Source: Clostridium sp. HBUAS56010 (GTDB lineage: Bacteria; Bacillota; Clostridia; Lachnospirales; Lachnospiraceae). From it: DNA of 63,916 nt. Location: contig NZ_SULJ01000014.1 in the NCBI RefSeq assembly GCF_007115105.1, positions 17,237-81,152 on the forward strand, in the 5' to 3' direction. Under the pieces are notes generated by a model, which was given only the letters and a program-made list of their open reading frames with translations, did no database searches and had not been told where the DNA came from. A program made the position numbers and the translations under genes. How positions within the stretch are numbered: position 1 is the first letter of the stretch; each line of letters starts with the position of its first letter. Positions 46,064 to 53,589 of the stretch are shown one piece after another.

Positions 46064-46100
46064 AAGAGCAGGTGCCAGGATTGGCGTCTGCTCTTTTCTC
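46064..46100 (+). terminator. Attenuator terminator before cysK
   Basis: AAGAGCAGGTGCC and GGCGTCTGCTCTT form 13 consecutive pairs, two of them G-U, with loop AGGATT, followed by TTCTC. It sits between the Cys leader peptide and cysK and would block cysK unless an alternative fold forms. Confidence 0.85.
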
Positions 46101-46134
46101 ATAAAAACAAAATTATAAAATGGAGGGTAATGAT

Positions 46135-47067
46135 ATGGGAACAATCAAAGAAAGTGCCGTAGAACTTATTGGAGGAACACCGATTCTGAAGTTAAACCGT
46201 TATAGTGCCAGTGAAGGAGTAAAGGACGCAACCATCCTTGCAAAACTGGAGTACTTAAATCCGGCTGGTTCTGTAAAAGACCGTATTGCATTGGCTATGA
46301 TCGAAGATGCGGAAAAGACCGGTATTTTAAAAGAAGGTGCCACCATCATTGAACCAACCTCAGGAAATACTGGAATCGGTCTGGCAGCAGTTGCTGCAGC
46401 AAAAGGCTATAAGACCATTCTTACACTTCCAGACACCATGAGCGTGGAGAGAAGAAATCTGTTAAAGGCTTATGGCGCAGAACTGGTATTGACAGAAGGT
46501 GCAAAAGGCATGAAGGGAGCTATTGCAAAGGCAGAAGAATTAAAGGCTGAGATCGAGGGAGCTGTGATCTTAGGACAGTTCGTAAACCCAGCCAATCCCA
46601 AAGTGCACAAAGAGACAACCGGTCCAGAGATCTGGGAGCAGACAGACGGAACCGTTGATATCTTTATTGCGGGAGTAGGTACGGGCGGTACTGTAACAGG
46701 CGTAGGTTCTTATTTAAAAGAGAAGAATCCTGATGTGAAAATCGTAGCCGTAGAGCCTGCAAGCAGCCCGATTCTTTCCGGTGGTAAACCTGGCCCTCAT
46801 AAAATTCAGGGAATCGGAGCAGGATTTGTGCCGGAAGTTCTTGATACAAAGATTTACGATGAAGTGATTACCATTGAGAATGAAGATGCGTTTAAAGAGG
46901 GAAAAACATTTGCCGTTACTGAAGGAATCTTAGTTGGTATCTCATCTGGTGCAGTTTTAAAGGCAGCAAAGATGCTGGCAGAAAGACCTGAGAATAAAGG
47001 AAAGACAATTGTTGTATTATTACCAGATTCTGGAGACCGTTATCTGTCCACTCCTTTATTTGGCTAA
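46135..47067 (+). CDS. cysK: Cysteine synthase A (O-acetylserine sulfhydrylase)
   Basis: The ATG at 46135 follows GGAGGG by seven bases; an in-frame ATG at 46120 overlaps the RBS. The 310-residue PLP enzyme makes cysteine from O-acetylserine and sulfide. It shows the PLP Lys in N-P-A-G-S-V-K-D-R at ~43, [10 protein letters not shown] at ~70 and [10 protein letters not shown] at ~178 for the phosphate. It is controlled by the leader peptide and terminator upstream. Confidence 0.95.
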   Translation: MGTIKESAVELIGGTPILKLNRYSASEGVKDATILAKLEYLNPAGSVKDRIALAMIEDAEKTGILKEGATIIEPTSGNTGIGLAAVAAAKGYKTILTLPDTMSVERRNLLKAYGAELVLTEGAKGMKGAIAKAEELKAEIEGAVILGQFVNPANPKVHKETTGPEIWEQTDGTVDIFIAGVGTGGTVTGVGSYLKEKNPDVKIVAVEPASSPILSGGKPGPHKIQGIGAGFVPEVLDTKIYDEVITIENEDAFKEGKTFAVTEGILVGISSGAVLKAAKMLAERPENKGKTIVVLLPDSGDRYLSTPLFG

Positions 47068-47097
47068 TATAAGAAGGAACTTGACTGGTGGTATAAA

Positions 47098-47130
47098 TAG
47101 CTGGTTGTAAGGAGATCTTATTGCCAGCTA
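47098..47130 (+). repeat. Hairpin just after cysK
   Basis: TAGCTGG and CCAGCTA enclose an inner TAAG/CTTA stem around GAGAT, 31 bases after the cysK stop. No T run follows. It may protect the cysK mRNA or be the first element of the leader of the transporter genes. Confidence 0.45.
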
Positions 47131-47196
47131 CATTTATATCTGAATCAGAGAGATTGATAGAATGCAATGGGGAAACAGCAGGGGAGAAGGATAAAA

Positions 47197-47256
47197 ATGG
47201 CTGAGAGTATGATGGATTCCAAATCGGTTATAACTATCAGAGAGAGACTCTGCTGA
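47197..47256 (+). CDS. Possible 19-residue leader peptide
   Basis: An ATG at 47197 behind AGAAGGA opens a 19-codon frame ending C-T-C T-G-C T-G-A (Leu-Cys-stop), 27 bases before a strong terminator. Its last codons overlap GACTCTGCT, which can pair with the 5' arm of that terminator. It could be part of an attenuator for the transporter genes, but it has only one Cys codon. Confidence 0.3.
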   Translation: MAESMMDSKSVITIRERLC

Positions 47257-47282
47257 AAAGCTGCACATGGTATTTGTGACTG

Positions 47283-47315
47283 AAAAAGCAGGTGTCTGAC
47301 GGCATCTGTTTTTTT
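47283..47315 (+). terminator. Strong terminator between cysK and the ABC transporter
   Basis: AAAAAGCAGGTGTC and GGCATCTGTTTTTT give 14 pairs including three G-U, loop TGAC, ending in seven T. Its core resembles the attenuator terminator before cysK (AGCAGGTGCC/GGCGTCTGCT). Confidence 0.85.
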
Positions 47316-47418
47316 GGTACACATAAAAAGAAGAGAGAATAACTATTTTGTTACTCCTTTTGGAGACGGGCAAGCAGGCATGTCATTGCATGAAAGCTTC
47401 TGGGGGTGGAATGCATAG

Positions 47419-47526
47419 TTAGTAGAAGATTTAAACAAAGCCTTAAAAGAAGTAATTAAAGATGGAACTTCGAAAGAAATCAATGCAAAATGGTTTGGTT
47501 CGGACGATTCCCCTTCTTATGAATAA
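47419..47526 (+). pseudogene. Remnant of an amino acid ABC transporter binding protein
   Basis: The frame reads L-V-E-D-L-N-K-A-L-K-E-V-I-K-D-G-T, then K-E-I-N-A-K-W-F-G-S-D and a stop. This is the typical C-terminal end of a polar amino acid solute-binding protein (N.al.elk.DGT...i..KWFG.D). A stop codon precedes it at 47416-47418 and nothing upstream to 47319 looks like the rest. It lies 23 bases before the permease gene, exactly where the binding protein should be. Confidence 0.8.
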
Positions 47527-47549
47527 CAAGGCAAAGCTGGAGGAGCAAG

Positions 47550-48293
47550 ATGAGCAAAATATTTGATTGGCAGTTAGTATTTACAGAGATTCCTGCATTA
47601 TTAAAATACCTGCCTGTAACCCTGCAACTGACCTTAACTGCCCTGATCATCGGGTGGGTAGTAGGACTTTTTATTGCATTTGTAAAGATTCATAACATTC
47701 CGGTATTACGGCAGATTTGTACTCTGTTTGTTTCCATTGTAAGAGGAACTCCTATTATCGTTCAATTGTATCTTACCTATTTTGGAATCCCCATTGCCTT
47801 AAAGTACTATAATTTCTATAATGGAACAGATTTTAATGTCAATGGAATTCCCCCAATTATATTTGCAATTGTAGCACTGGGGCTGAACCAGTCAGCTTTT
47901 GATTCAGAGACCATTCGTGCGGCAATACAATCGGTGGAAAAAGGTCAGGTAGAAGCAGCTAAATCGTTGGGAATGAATGGATTGCAGATCTTTTTCAGAG
48001 TTCTGTTTCCACAAGCAGTTACGGTTGCAATTCCTTCTCTTGGCAATTCCCTCATTGGATTGGTGAAAGGAACCTCTCTTGCATTTACCTGTTCCGTTGT
48101 AGAAATAACAGCGCAGGGAAAAATTCTTGCAGGAAGCAGTTACCGGTATTTTGAGATTTACTGTTCTCTTGCAATTATTTACTGGGTATTGACCATTTTT
48201 ATTGAAAGACTTTTCAGCTATATTGAAAAGAGAATGAGCGTGCCTGATCAGGTGACGGTTTTAAAAGGAGGGTTGGGAAATGAACGCAATTGA
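47550..48293 (+). CDS. Polar amino acid ABC transporter permease (probably cystine)
   Basis: A 247-residue HisM-type permease with about five membrane segments (~20-45, 58-80, 92-115, 185-205, 210-230). It has the V-R-G-T-P-I-I-V-Q-L motif at ~63 and the EAA loop Q-V-E-A-A-K-S-L-G-M-N at ~133. GGAGGAG precedes the ATG. Its stop overlaps the ATPase start by 14 bases. Cystine is proposed as substrate from the cysK neighbourhood; the binding protein gene is broken. Confidence 0.85.
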   Translation: MSKIFDWQLVFTEIPALLKYLPVTLQLTLTALIIGWVVGLFIAFVKIHNIPVLRQICTLFVSIVRGTPIIVQLYLTYFGIPIALKYYNFYNGTDFNVNGIPPIIFAIVALGLNQSAFDSETIRAAIQSVEKGQVEAAKSLGMNGLQIFFRVLFPQAVTVAIPSLGNSLIGLVKGTSLAFTCSVVEITAQGKILAGSSYRYFEIYCSLAIIYWVLTIFIERLFSYIEKRMSVPDQVTVLKGGLGNERN

Positions 48294-49044
48294 AATTCGG
48301 GGATTAACGAAAAAGTACGGGGAAAATGTGGTGTTGGACCATGTGGATTTAACCATCAATGAAGGAGATGTTGTAGCTATCATCGGACCCTCCGGAACTG
48401 GAAAATCAACACTTTTACGCTGTATTAATCTCTTGGAAAAGCCAGAGGAAGGTTCCGTTGTTATCAATGGAAAAACCATAGATTTAACTACCAAATCCGC
48501 AAAAGAGAAGCTGGAACTCCGAAAATATACGGAGATGGTATTCCAACAGTTTAATCTCTTTAAAAACCGGACGGCACTGGAGAATGTCATGGAAGGTCTT
48601 GTGGTTGTCAAGAAATTAAAGAAAAAAGAAGCAAAAGAGATTGCTGTCAAACACTTGGAAAAGGTTGGAATGGGAGACCGGATTTCTCATTATCCAAGAC
48701 ATTTATCCGGCGGTCAGCAGCAGAGAGTTGCGATTGCAAGAGCCCTTGCCATGGACCCCAAACTTCTTCTTATGGATGAACCAACCTCAGCTCTGGACCC
48801 GGAATTAGTCAGCGAAGTGCTTACCACCATCCGGAATGCGGCAAAAGAAGGCAATACAATTTTGCTGGTCACTCATGAGATGAACTTTGTTAAAAATGTA
48901 GCAAATAGGATTCTGTTTCTTGAAAATGGAAAAATTGTTGCGGATGGAACACCAAAAGAAATCTTTGACAACCCGGAGAACCAGCGGTTAAAAGAATTTC
49001 TGGTGAAGATTCATATGCTGGAAAGTCCGGATTATGCCATTTAG
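48280..49044 (+). CDS. Polar amino acid ABC transporter ATPase
   Basis: A 254-residue ATPase with Walker A G-P-S-G-T-G-K-S-T at ~34, Q-loop V-F-Q-Q-F-N-L-F, signature L-S-G-G-Q-Q-Q-R-V at ~145, Walker B L-L-L-M-D-E-P-T-S-A-L-D-P and H-loop T-H-E-M-N-F. It is the GlnQ/TcyC type and is coupled to the permease by overlap. AAAGGAGG precedes the start. Confidence 0.92.
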   Translation: MNAIEIRGLTKKYGENVVLDHVDLTINEGDVVAIIGPSGTGKSTLLRCINLLEKPEEGSVVINGKTIDLTTKSAKEKLELRKYTEMVFQQFNLFKNRTALENVMEGLVVVKKLKKKEAKEIAVKHLEKVGMGDRISHYPRHLSGGQQQRVAIARALAMDPKLLLMDEPTSALDPELVSEVLTTIRNAAKEGNTILLVTHEMNFVKNVANRILFLENGKIVADGTPKEIFDNPENQRLKEFLVKIHMLESPDYAI

Positions 49045-49187
49045 AAATGACGTGATAAAAGAGGAACTGCTAGGTAAAAAATTTTTAACCCGTGAAGTAG
49101 AAAAAGATGGGAAGTTTAAACGGCAGAATAACCGTTTCACAATTTCCTTTGGAATAGAGGTCTTGTTGTTAAAAAAGGAGGATATTT

Positions 49188-50351
49188 ATGGAAGCAAAAA
49201 GCAGCGTTATAAATAAAAGAAGACTGGTAGACCAGTTTAAGAAGATGGTGGAGTTTGATTCTGAAACCTACCATGAGAGAGAGATTGCAGACTATCTGAC
49301 CAAAGAACTCCAATCACTTGGATTTGAAGTGAGCGAGGATGAGGCAGGGATTCAGCTTAAGGAGCGCATTGATGGATACGGCGATCAGGCACCTACCGGC
49401 AATCTCTACGGATTTTTAAAGGGCAATACAGAGGGCAGTCCCATTCTTTTATCTGCTCATATGGATACCGTAAGACCGGGAATCGGAAAATGTGCAGTAG
49501 AAGATGAAAACGGTGTGATTACTTCCCAGGGAGATACGGTTTTAGGTGCAGATGATCTTTCTGGAATTGCTGCAATCCTGGAAGCGGTACGGGTGGCGAA
49601 AGAACAGAATCTTCCTTATTCTGATATCGAAGTATTATTTCCTGTTGCTGAAGAAAATTACGGAAAGGGAAGTCAGTTGGTGGACTATTCAAAGATTCAG
49701 TCAAAACAGGCTTATGTATTTGATTTAAGCGGTGAGATTGGTCTTGCAGCAACAGCAGCGCCGACCCTTATTTCTTTCGGTATTAAAGTAAACGGCAAGA
49801 ATGCTCATGCGGGATTTTGCCCTCAGCTTGGAATTAATGCGATTGAAATTGCAGCCCGTTCCATTGCACAGTTGAAACAGGGCTGGGTAGATGAGGAGAC
49901 AACCGTGAACGTCGGAACAATTACTGGAGGAAAACAGACCAATATTGTCTCCGATGAATGTACTGTTTTAGGGGAGATCAGAAGCTTAAAAGATCACCGT
50001 GCCATGGAAGAATTAAATAAATTAAAAGAAGTATTTGAAGCGACCGCAAAAGATTATGAAACTACGGTTGATTTCTGGTTTGAAAAACAGATTGAAGCCT
50101 ATGCCGTGAATGATGATGAGGAAGTGGTAAAACGGTTTTTCCGTGTCTGTGAAGGATTGGGACTGAACGCGCAGACCCAGTATACTCTGGGTGGCAGCGA
50201 CAACAATCATTTTGTCCGCAATGGTATCCGGGGAATTGTTCTTGCCTGCGGTATGAACGAAGTTCACACTCCGAAAGAATATACCACTGTGGATCAGTTG
50301 GAGACAACCGCCGCTCTTGCACTGGGGCTTATATCCCCCACTGGAAAATAA
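49188..50351 (+). CDS. M20-family peptidase (PepT-like)
   Basis: A 387-residue metallopeptidase. Metal and catalytic motifs are S-A-H-M-D-T-V at ~87, G-A-D-D-L-S-G at ~121, P-V-A-E-E-N-Y at ~150 (Glu pair), V-F-D-L-S-G-E and the C-terminal His in E-V-H-T-P-K at ~360. A dimerisation domain lies between ~190 and 290. It probably trims small peptides in the cytoplasm. AAAAGGAGG precedes the ATG. It may be cotranscribed with the transporter, 143 bases upstream, and ends at a terminator. Confidence 0.85.
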   Translation: MEAKSSVINKRRLVDQFKKMVEFDSETYHEREIADYLTKELQSLGFEVSEDEAGIQLKERIDGYGDQAPTGNLYGFLKGNTEGSPILLSAHMDTVRPGIGKCAVEDENGVITSQGDTVLGADDLSGIAAILEAVRVAKEQNLPYSDIEVLFPVAEENYGKGSQLVDYSKIQSKQAYVFDLSGEIGLAATAAPTLISFGIKVNGKNAHAGFCPQLGINAIEIAARSIAQLKQGWVDEETTVNVGTITGGKQTNIVSDECTVLGEIRSLKDHRAMEELNKLKEVFEATAKDYETTVDFWFEKQIEAYAVNDDEEVVKRFFRVCEGLGLNAQTQYTLGGSDNNHFVRNGIRGIVLACGMNEVHTPKEYTTVDQLETTAALALGLISPTGK

Positions 50352-50364
50352 GGAAAGCATATAC

Positions 50365-50397
50365 AAAAAAGAAGAAGCCCCTGCCTCTTCTTTTTTC
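50365..50397 (+). terminator. Intrinsic terminator after the peptidase gene
   Basis: AAAAAAGAAGA and TCTTCTTTTTT pair around a GC-rich loop and end in a T run. The following stretch to about 50721 holds no gene I can support. Confidence 0.8.
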
Positions 50398-50721
50398 ATA
50401 TTCTTTTATATTAATCCATGGACAGTTCATTGATTGAAGATGTTCCATGGAATCGTAATTAGGTTGAGCCGGCAAAGAAGTCATATAAGGCAACTCTGCC
50501 GACTTAGTAACAACATATGTATGTAAGCGCTCTGACTGCTTTGTGTATTTGTTCTATGTTTGTATCTATATCATACCGCAAAATTGTGAAGAAATTTTGT
50601 ACGTTATATAAAAAAAGGGTAAAAAGTATGAAGATTTCCTGTAAGAATTTGGATAATTATACAGGTCCCTTTTGCAGATAATAAGATATAGTAGAAAATT
50701 TCCCATTAAGGCAAATGCCTA

Positions 50722-50750
50722 TTGATTACAAAGGTGAAATATGGTATTTA
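50722..50750 (+). promoter_or_regulatory. Promoter of the DUF3793-flavodoxin operon
   Basis: TTGATT, a 17-base spacer and TATTTA preceded by TGG (extended -10). It lies 80 bases before the DUF3793 start. Confidence 0.5.
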
Positions 50751-50754
50751 TATA

Positions 50755-50772
50755 TTAGTTAGGTAAAACTAA
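50755..50772 (+). promoter_or_regulatory. Candidate metalloregulator operator
   Basis: TTAGTT-AGGTAA-AACTAA is a perfect 6-6-6 inverted repeat just downstream of the -10, so a bound protein would block initiation. The half-site recalls DtxR/IdeR-type boxes (TTAGG...CCTAA). Flavodoxin is often made under iron limitation, which fits. Confidence 0.5.
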
Positions 50773-50830
50773 CCGAAAGCTTTTGCCCTTGAAAAAGATG
50801 GGAGACAAATATGACTTTGGAGGTACCGAT

Positions 50831-51385
50831 ATGTTACTTGAAAAGCACCTGATCGAATATTGTTCCCCGACACTGGCTTCCATTAAGACGGCAAGCCTTT
50901 TTAATCATTCTTTTTCATCGGAAGAAGAGCTGCAGGAGCAGTTGATTCATTTAAACAGTCAGCTAGGCGAAAAAGGAATTTCCCTTATCGAACTATACCG
51001 GCGTAATAATAAGGCGCTCATTTACGTTTACCGGAGGTCTCATTTAAGAGAGGACTTAAATCGCCCTGGCGTAAGGCGTTTTCTTGAAAAATATGGTTAC
51101 AGTCGTATGGAAGTAGAGGAGGCTCTTTTAAAGCTGAGAGAACGTTTGAAAGAGGATGGCTCATTTCCTCATGAAATTGGAATATTTCTTGGATATCCTC
51201 TGGGAGACGTGATCGGATTCATTCAGAATGCCGGAAAAAACTGTAAGTGCATCGGCTGTTGGAAGGTTTACTGCAATGAGTGTGAAGCGGAGAAAAAGTT
51301 TAAACGCTATCAGAAGTGCAGAACGATCTACGCCCGCTTGTGGCAGAATGGAAGAACGGTCTGGCAGTTAACTGTAGCTGCCTGA
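50831..51385 (+). CDS. DUF3793 family protein
   Basis: The ATG at 50831 follows GGAGG by seven bases; an upstream TTG frame lacks an RBS. The 184-residue protein shows H-L-I-E-Y-C-S-P-T-L-A-S-I-K-T-A-S-L-F near the start, E-I-G-I-F-L-G-Y-P-L-G-D-V at ~117 and a Cys cluster C-K-C-I-G-C-W-K-V-Y-C at ~138. This pattern is typical of DUF3793, often found with flavodoxin or iron genes in clostridia. Its function is unknown; the Cys cluster suggests metal binding. Confidence 0.85.
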   Translation: MLLEKHLIEYCSPTLASIKTASLFNHSFSSEEELQEQLIHLNSQLGEKGISLIELYRRNNKALIYVYRRSHLREDLNRPGVRRFLEKYGYSRMEVEEALLKLRERLKEDGSFPHEIGIFLGYPLGDVIGFIQNAGKNCKCIGCWKVYCNECEAEKKFKRYQKCRTIYARLWQNGRTVWQLTVAA

Positions 51386-51416
51386 ACAAATAAATAGGAA
51401 AGAAGAGGTAGGTAGG

Positions 51417-51839
51417 ATGAGTAAAGTAGCAGTTGTTTTTTGGAGCGGCACTGGTAATACAGAAGCAATGGCAAATAAAGTAGCAGAGGGAGCCAAAGAG
51501 GCGGGAGCAGAAGTTTCTTTATTCACTCCTTCTGATTTTAATCCAGGTCAGATTGATGAGTTTGATGCATTGGCATTCGGCTGTCCTTCCATGGGAAGCG
51601 AAGAACTGGAGGACGGAGAATTTGAGCCTATGTTCCAGAGCTGCGAACCCAAATTGTCTGGAAAAAAGATCGCTTTATTCGGTTCTTATGGCTGGGGAGA
51701 CGGAGAATGGATGCGCAATTGGGAAGATACCTGCAAGGGAGATGGTGCAGTTCTCGTTCATGACAGTGTTATCTGCAACAATGAACCGGATGCCGAAGGA
51801 GAAGCTCAGTGTGTTGAACTTGGAAAGGCACTTGCTTAA
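51417..51839 (+). CDS. Flavodoxin
   Basis: A 140-residue short-chain flavodoxin. The FMN phosphate loop is W-S-G-T-G-N-T-E-A-M-A at ~8, and the isoalloxazine loops are around G-C-P-S-M-G-S-E-E at ~60 and G-S-Y-G-W-G-D-G-E-W at ~90. It carries electrons in place of ferredoxin, typically when iron is scarce. It lies 31 bases after the DUF3793 gene and shares its promoter and operator. Confidence 0.93.
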   Translation: MSKVAVVFWSGTGNTEAMANKVAEGAKEAGAEVSLFTPSDFNPGQIDEFDALAFGCPSMGSEELEDGEFEPMFQSCEPKLSGKKIALFGSYGWGDGEWMRNWEDTCKGDGAVLVHDSVICNNEPDAEGEAQCVELGKALA

Positions 51840-51859
51840 AATTATAATGTTTCTATAGA

Positions 51860-51902
51860 AATAAGGGTGACTGCTGCGTTTGGTGGCAGTCACCCTTATT
51901 TT
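51860..51902 (+). terminator. Intrinsic terminator after flavodoxin
   Basis: AATAAGGGTGACTGC and GCAGTCACCCTTATT form a perfect 15-bp stem with an 11-base loop, followed by TTG. Confidence 0.9.
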
Positions 51903-51981
51903 GTATCCAAGCAATTACTTACTGCAGTTAAAAAAACACGATGCAATTCTGGCAATTCAGAATTGTACCGTGTACGAATGA

Positions 51982-52001
51982 TGACCTATCCGGGAATCGA
52001 A
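51982..52001 (-). other. tRNA 3'-end fragment, candidate attachment site
   Basis: On the minus strand this reads TTCGATTCCCGGATAGGTCA: a T-loop, the 3' half of a T-stem (CCCGG), a seven-base acceptor strand and a discriminator base. The 5' half of the T-stem (CCGGG) is missing; the bases beyond the T-loop do not pair. This is what remains when an element integrates into the 3' end of a tRNA. Orientation implies host DNA to the left and the element to the right. Confidence 0.6.
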
Positions 52002-52090
52002 CACATGTTTGTATTATCGCATCAATAACTATAGGAGGTTTGACACTTCATCCATTAATTGTAGTCAACATATGTAGTAAGAAATTCATG

Positions 52091-52108
52091 TGTGAATACG
52101 AGTTCACA
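52091..52108. promoter_or_regulatory. Palindrome in the phage left end
   Basis: TGTGAA-TACGAG-TTCACA is a perfect 6-6-6 inverted repeat about 85 bases upstream of the -10 at 52194. It may be a phage operator. Apart from the att fragment and this repeat, 51903-52190 shows nothing. Confidence 0.35.
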
Positions 52109-52190
52109 TATAAATACATTTGATATCATAGTTTTATTAAGTATACTTATATATGAATTTGTATTTTCTGGTATACAATTGCCCAATTTA

Positions 52191-52199
52191 TGATATAAT
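52191..52199 (+). promoter_or_regulatory. Extended -10 promoter of the first prophage gene
   Basis: TGA-TATAAT lies 40 bases before the start at 52239. Confidence 0.5.
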
Positions 52200-52238
52200 C
52201 TATACGTTGAATAATATCATATAAGGAGGCAATATATC

Positions 52239-52478
52239 ATGGCAAGAGGAGTTCGTAAGACACCAATAGAAAAACTCAATGAGGAACTCATAAAAACAAA
52301 AGATGAAATAGTAAGCCATAAGAATGCCATTAAATCGCTTGAAGAAAAATATAAACAATTAGAAGGGGAGTTGAAATTAGAAGAATTAAAAGAGTTATCC
52401 AATGTGCTAGAGGACAACAATATTTCAATTACTGAATTAAAAGACCTGATCATAAATAAGAACAAAACTGAATCTTAA
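52239..52478 (+). CDS. Small coiled-coil protein
   Basis: A 79-residue charged protein: basic start M-A-R-G-V-R-K-T-P-I-E-K-L, a heptad-like coiled coil at ~14-50, then E-L-K-E-L-S-N-V-L-E-D-N-N-I-S-I-T-E-L. Similar small proteins occur in Lachnospiraceae and their elements, sometimes named FliJ-like without basis. TAAGGAGG precedes the ATG. Function unknown. Confidence 0.55.
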   Translation: MARGVRKTPIEKLNEELIKTKDEIVSHKNAIKSLEEKYKQLEGELKLEELKELSNVLEDNNISITELKDLIINKNKTES

Positions 52479-52486
52479 TATAAATT

Positions 52487-52515
52487 AGGCTAGTCTCATG
52501 ACTGGCTTATTTTAT
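52487..52515 (+). terminator. Intrinsic terminator after the coiled-coil gene
   Basis: AGGCTAGTC and GACTGGCTT pair (two G-U) around TCAT, followed by ATTTTATTT. Confidence 0.7.
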
Positions 52516-52527
52516 TTAGCAATACAT

Positions 52528-52625
52528 AAAAAACCGCCCCTTGTACTCTGACCGGAGTAGGGACGATCTTTCAAACCATTATTCCGAGGTCAACCACTTT
52601 GTGGGCGGTTGATTGTTAATATCTC
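52528..52625 (-). ncRNA. Candidate small RNA (type I antitoxin-like)
   Basis: On the minus strand, AACCGCCCAC (52610-52601) and GGGGCGGTTTTTT (52540-52528) form a terminator-like closing stem around a GC-rich stretch with GGTTGACCTCGG and CCGGTCAGAG. The sequence recalls RNAs next to small holin-like toxins in Firmicutes prophages. No intact toxin frame was found nearby, only a start-less hydrophobic run on the same strand at about 52620-52700. The remaining gap to 52841 shows no gene. Confidence 0.35.
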
Positions 52626-52841
52626 TCACGGCAAATATGAAAGATATCTGATATGCTAGCAGTCGGAATATTTATGCTAAAACATATCTTGTCATTGCTG
52701 ACTTACATAGATAAGTTAAAAAAATAGCCTACCCTGCAGCGAACAGGGACGTGAGATATCACCTTGAATATGTATTATCTCTTTATAATCCCAATATAGC
52801 ACATATTACTATGAAAATCAATAGAAAAAATATTAAAAAAT

Positions 52842-52881
52842 AGAACATACGTTTGATTTTTGTTTCGGTTTATGTTATGCT
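52842..52881 (+). promoter_or_regulatory. LexA box and promoter of lexA
   Basis: AGAACATACGTTTG (52842-52855) is close to the Firmicutes LexA box CGAACATATGTTCG. It overlaps the -35 TTGATT (52853-52858), which is followed by a 17-base spacer and TATGCT (52876-52881) with an upstream TGT. The gene is therefore probably self-repressed. Confidence 0.6.
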
Positions 52882-52914
52882 AAACATGCTTCATTAAAAA
52901 TTGGAGGTGGTTAC

Positions 52915-53535
52915 ATGAATAAACTCACTAAAAAACAGCAATTGGTACTAGATTATATTAAGCAATCAATTTTAAAAAATGGATACCCTCCAACCGTGAG
53001 AGAAATTGCCACTGAAATTGGAGTAAAATCTGCATCAACCGTACAAAGGTATATAGAGGTATTGATAAAAAAAGAATATATGAGAAGAGATCCGACAAAG
53101 CCCAGAACCATTGAGATTATTGATGACTGCTTTAATCTTACCCGCAGAGAGGTCGTGAATGTCCCTGTGTTGGGAACAGTCGCAGCCAGTCAGTCTCTTT
53201 ATGCTGAGAAAAATATAGAGAATTGCTATCCGATTCCTTCTGATTTTCTTCCCAACGAAGAGACCTTTATGTTAAAGATGAGAGGTAACAGTATGATTAA
53301 TGCAGGCATATTGGAAGGAGACCAGATCATAGTTAAGATGACATCGGAAGTAAAAAACAATGATATTGTTGTGGCTCTTATAGATGATATTATCACGATA
53401 AAACGTTTCTTTAAAGAAGATGGACACTATAGGCTTCAACCAGAAAACGATTCTATGGAGCCGATCATTGTAGACCATGTGAAGGTTCTAGGAAAAGTTA
53501 TTGGACTGTTTCGGAAAGGTATACACAATATATAA
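52915..53535 (+). CDS. lexA: LexA-type SOS repressor
   Basis: A 206-residue repressor. The N-terminal winged helix (M-N-K-L-T-K-K-Q-Q-L-V-L-D-Y-I to S-A-S-T-V-Q-R-Y-I) binds DNA. The C-terminal S24 protease domain has catalytic Ser in R-G-N-S-M-I at ~125 and Lys in I-T-I-K-R-F-F at ~163. The self-cleavage region reads V-L-G-T-V-A-A-S-Q-S, so the scissile pair is Ala-Ser rather than the usual Ala-Gly. GGAGGTGG precedes the ATG. It may control the prophage, the adjacent polymerase and itself. Confidence 0.92.
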   Translation: MNKLTKKQQLVLDYIKQSILKNGYPPTVREIATEIGVKSASTVQRYIEVLIKKEYMRRDPTKPRTIEIIDDCFNLTRREVVNVPVLGTVAASQSLYAEKNIENCYPIPSDFLPNEETFMLKMRGNSMINAGILEGDQIIVKMTSEVKNNDIVVALIDDIITIKRFFKEDGHYRLQPENDSMEPIIVDHVKVLGKVIGLFRKGIHNI

Positions 53536-53589
53536 ATCATAAAATTAATTAGGGAAGCAGAAATGCTTCCTATAATTCCCACTATTAAA

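Noticed and set aside
47181-47260. Possible TPP riboswitch because of GGCTGAGA
   Set aside because: The other conserved blocks (ACC...TGAACCTGAT and GCGNAGGGA) are absent, and the neighbours are not thiamine genes.
47389-47418. Small frame M-S-L-H-E-S-F-W-G-W-N-A before the binding-protein remnant
   Set aside because: It has no Cys codons and no RBS, and is probably part of the decayed gene or chance.
49034-49216. 60-codon plus-strand frame between the ABC ATPase and peptidase genes
   Set aside because: It has no RBS, overlaps both neighbours and its protein looks random.
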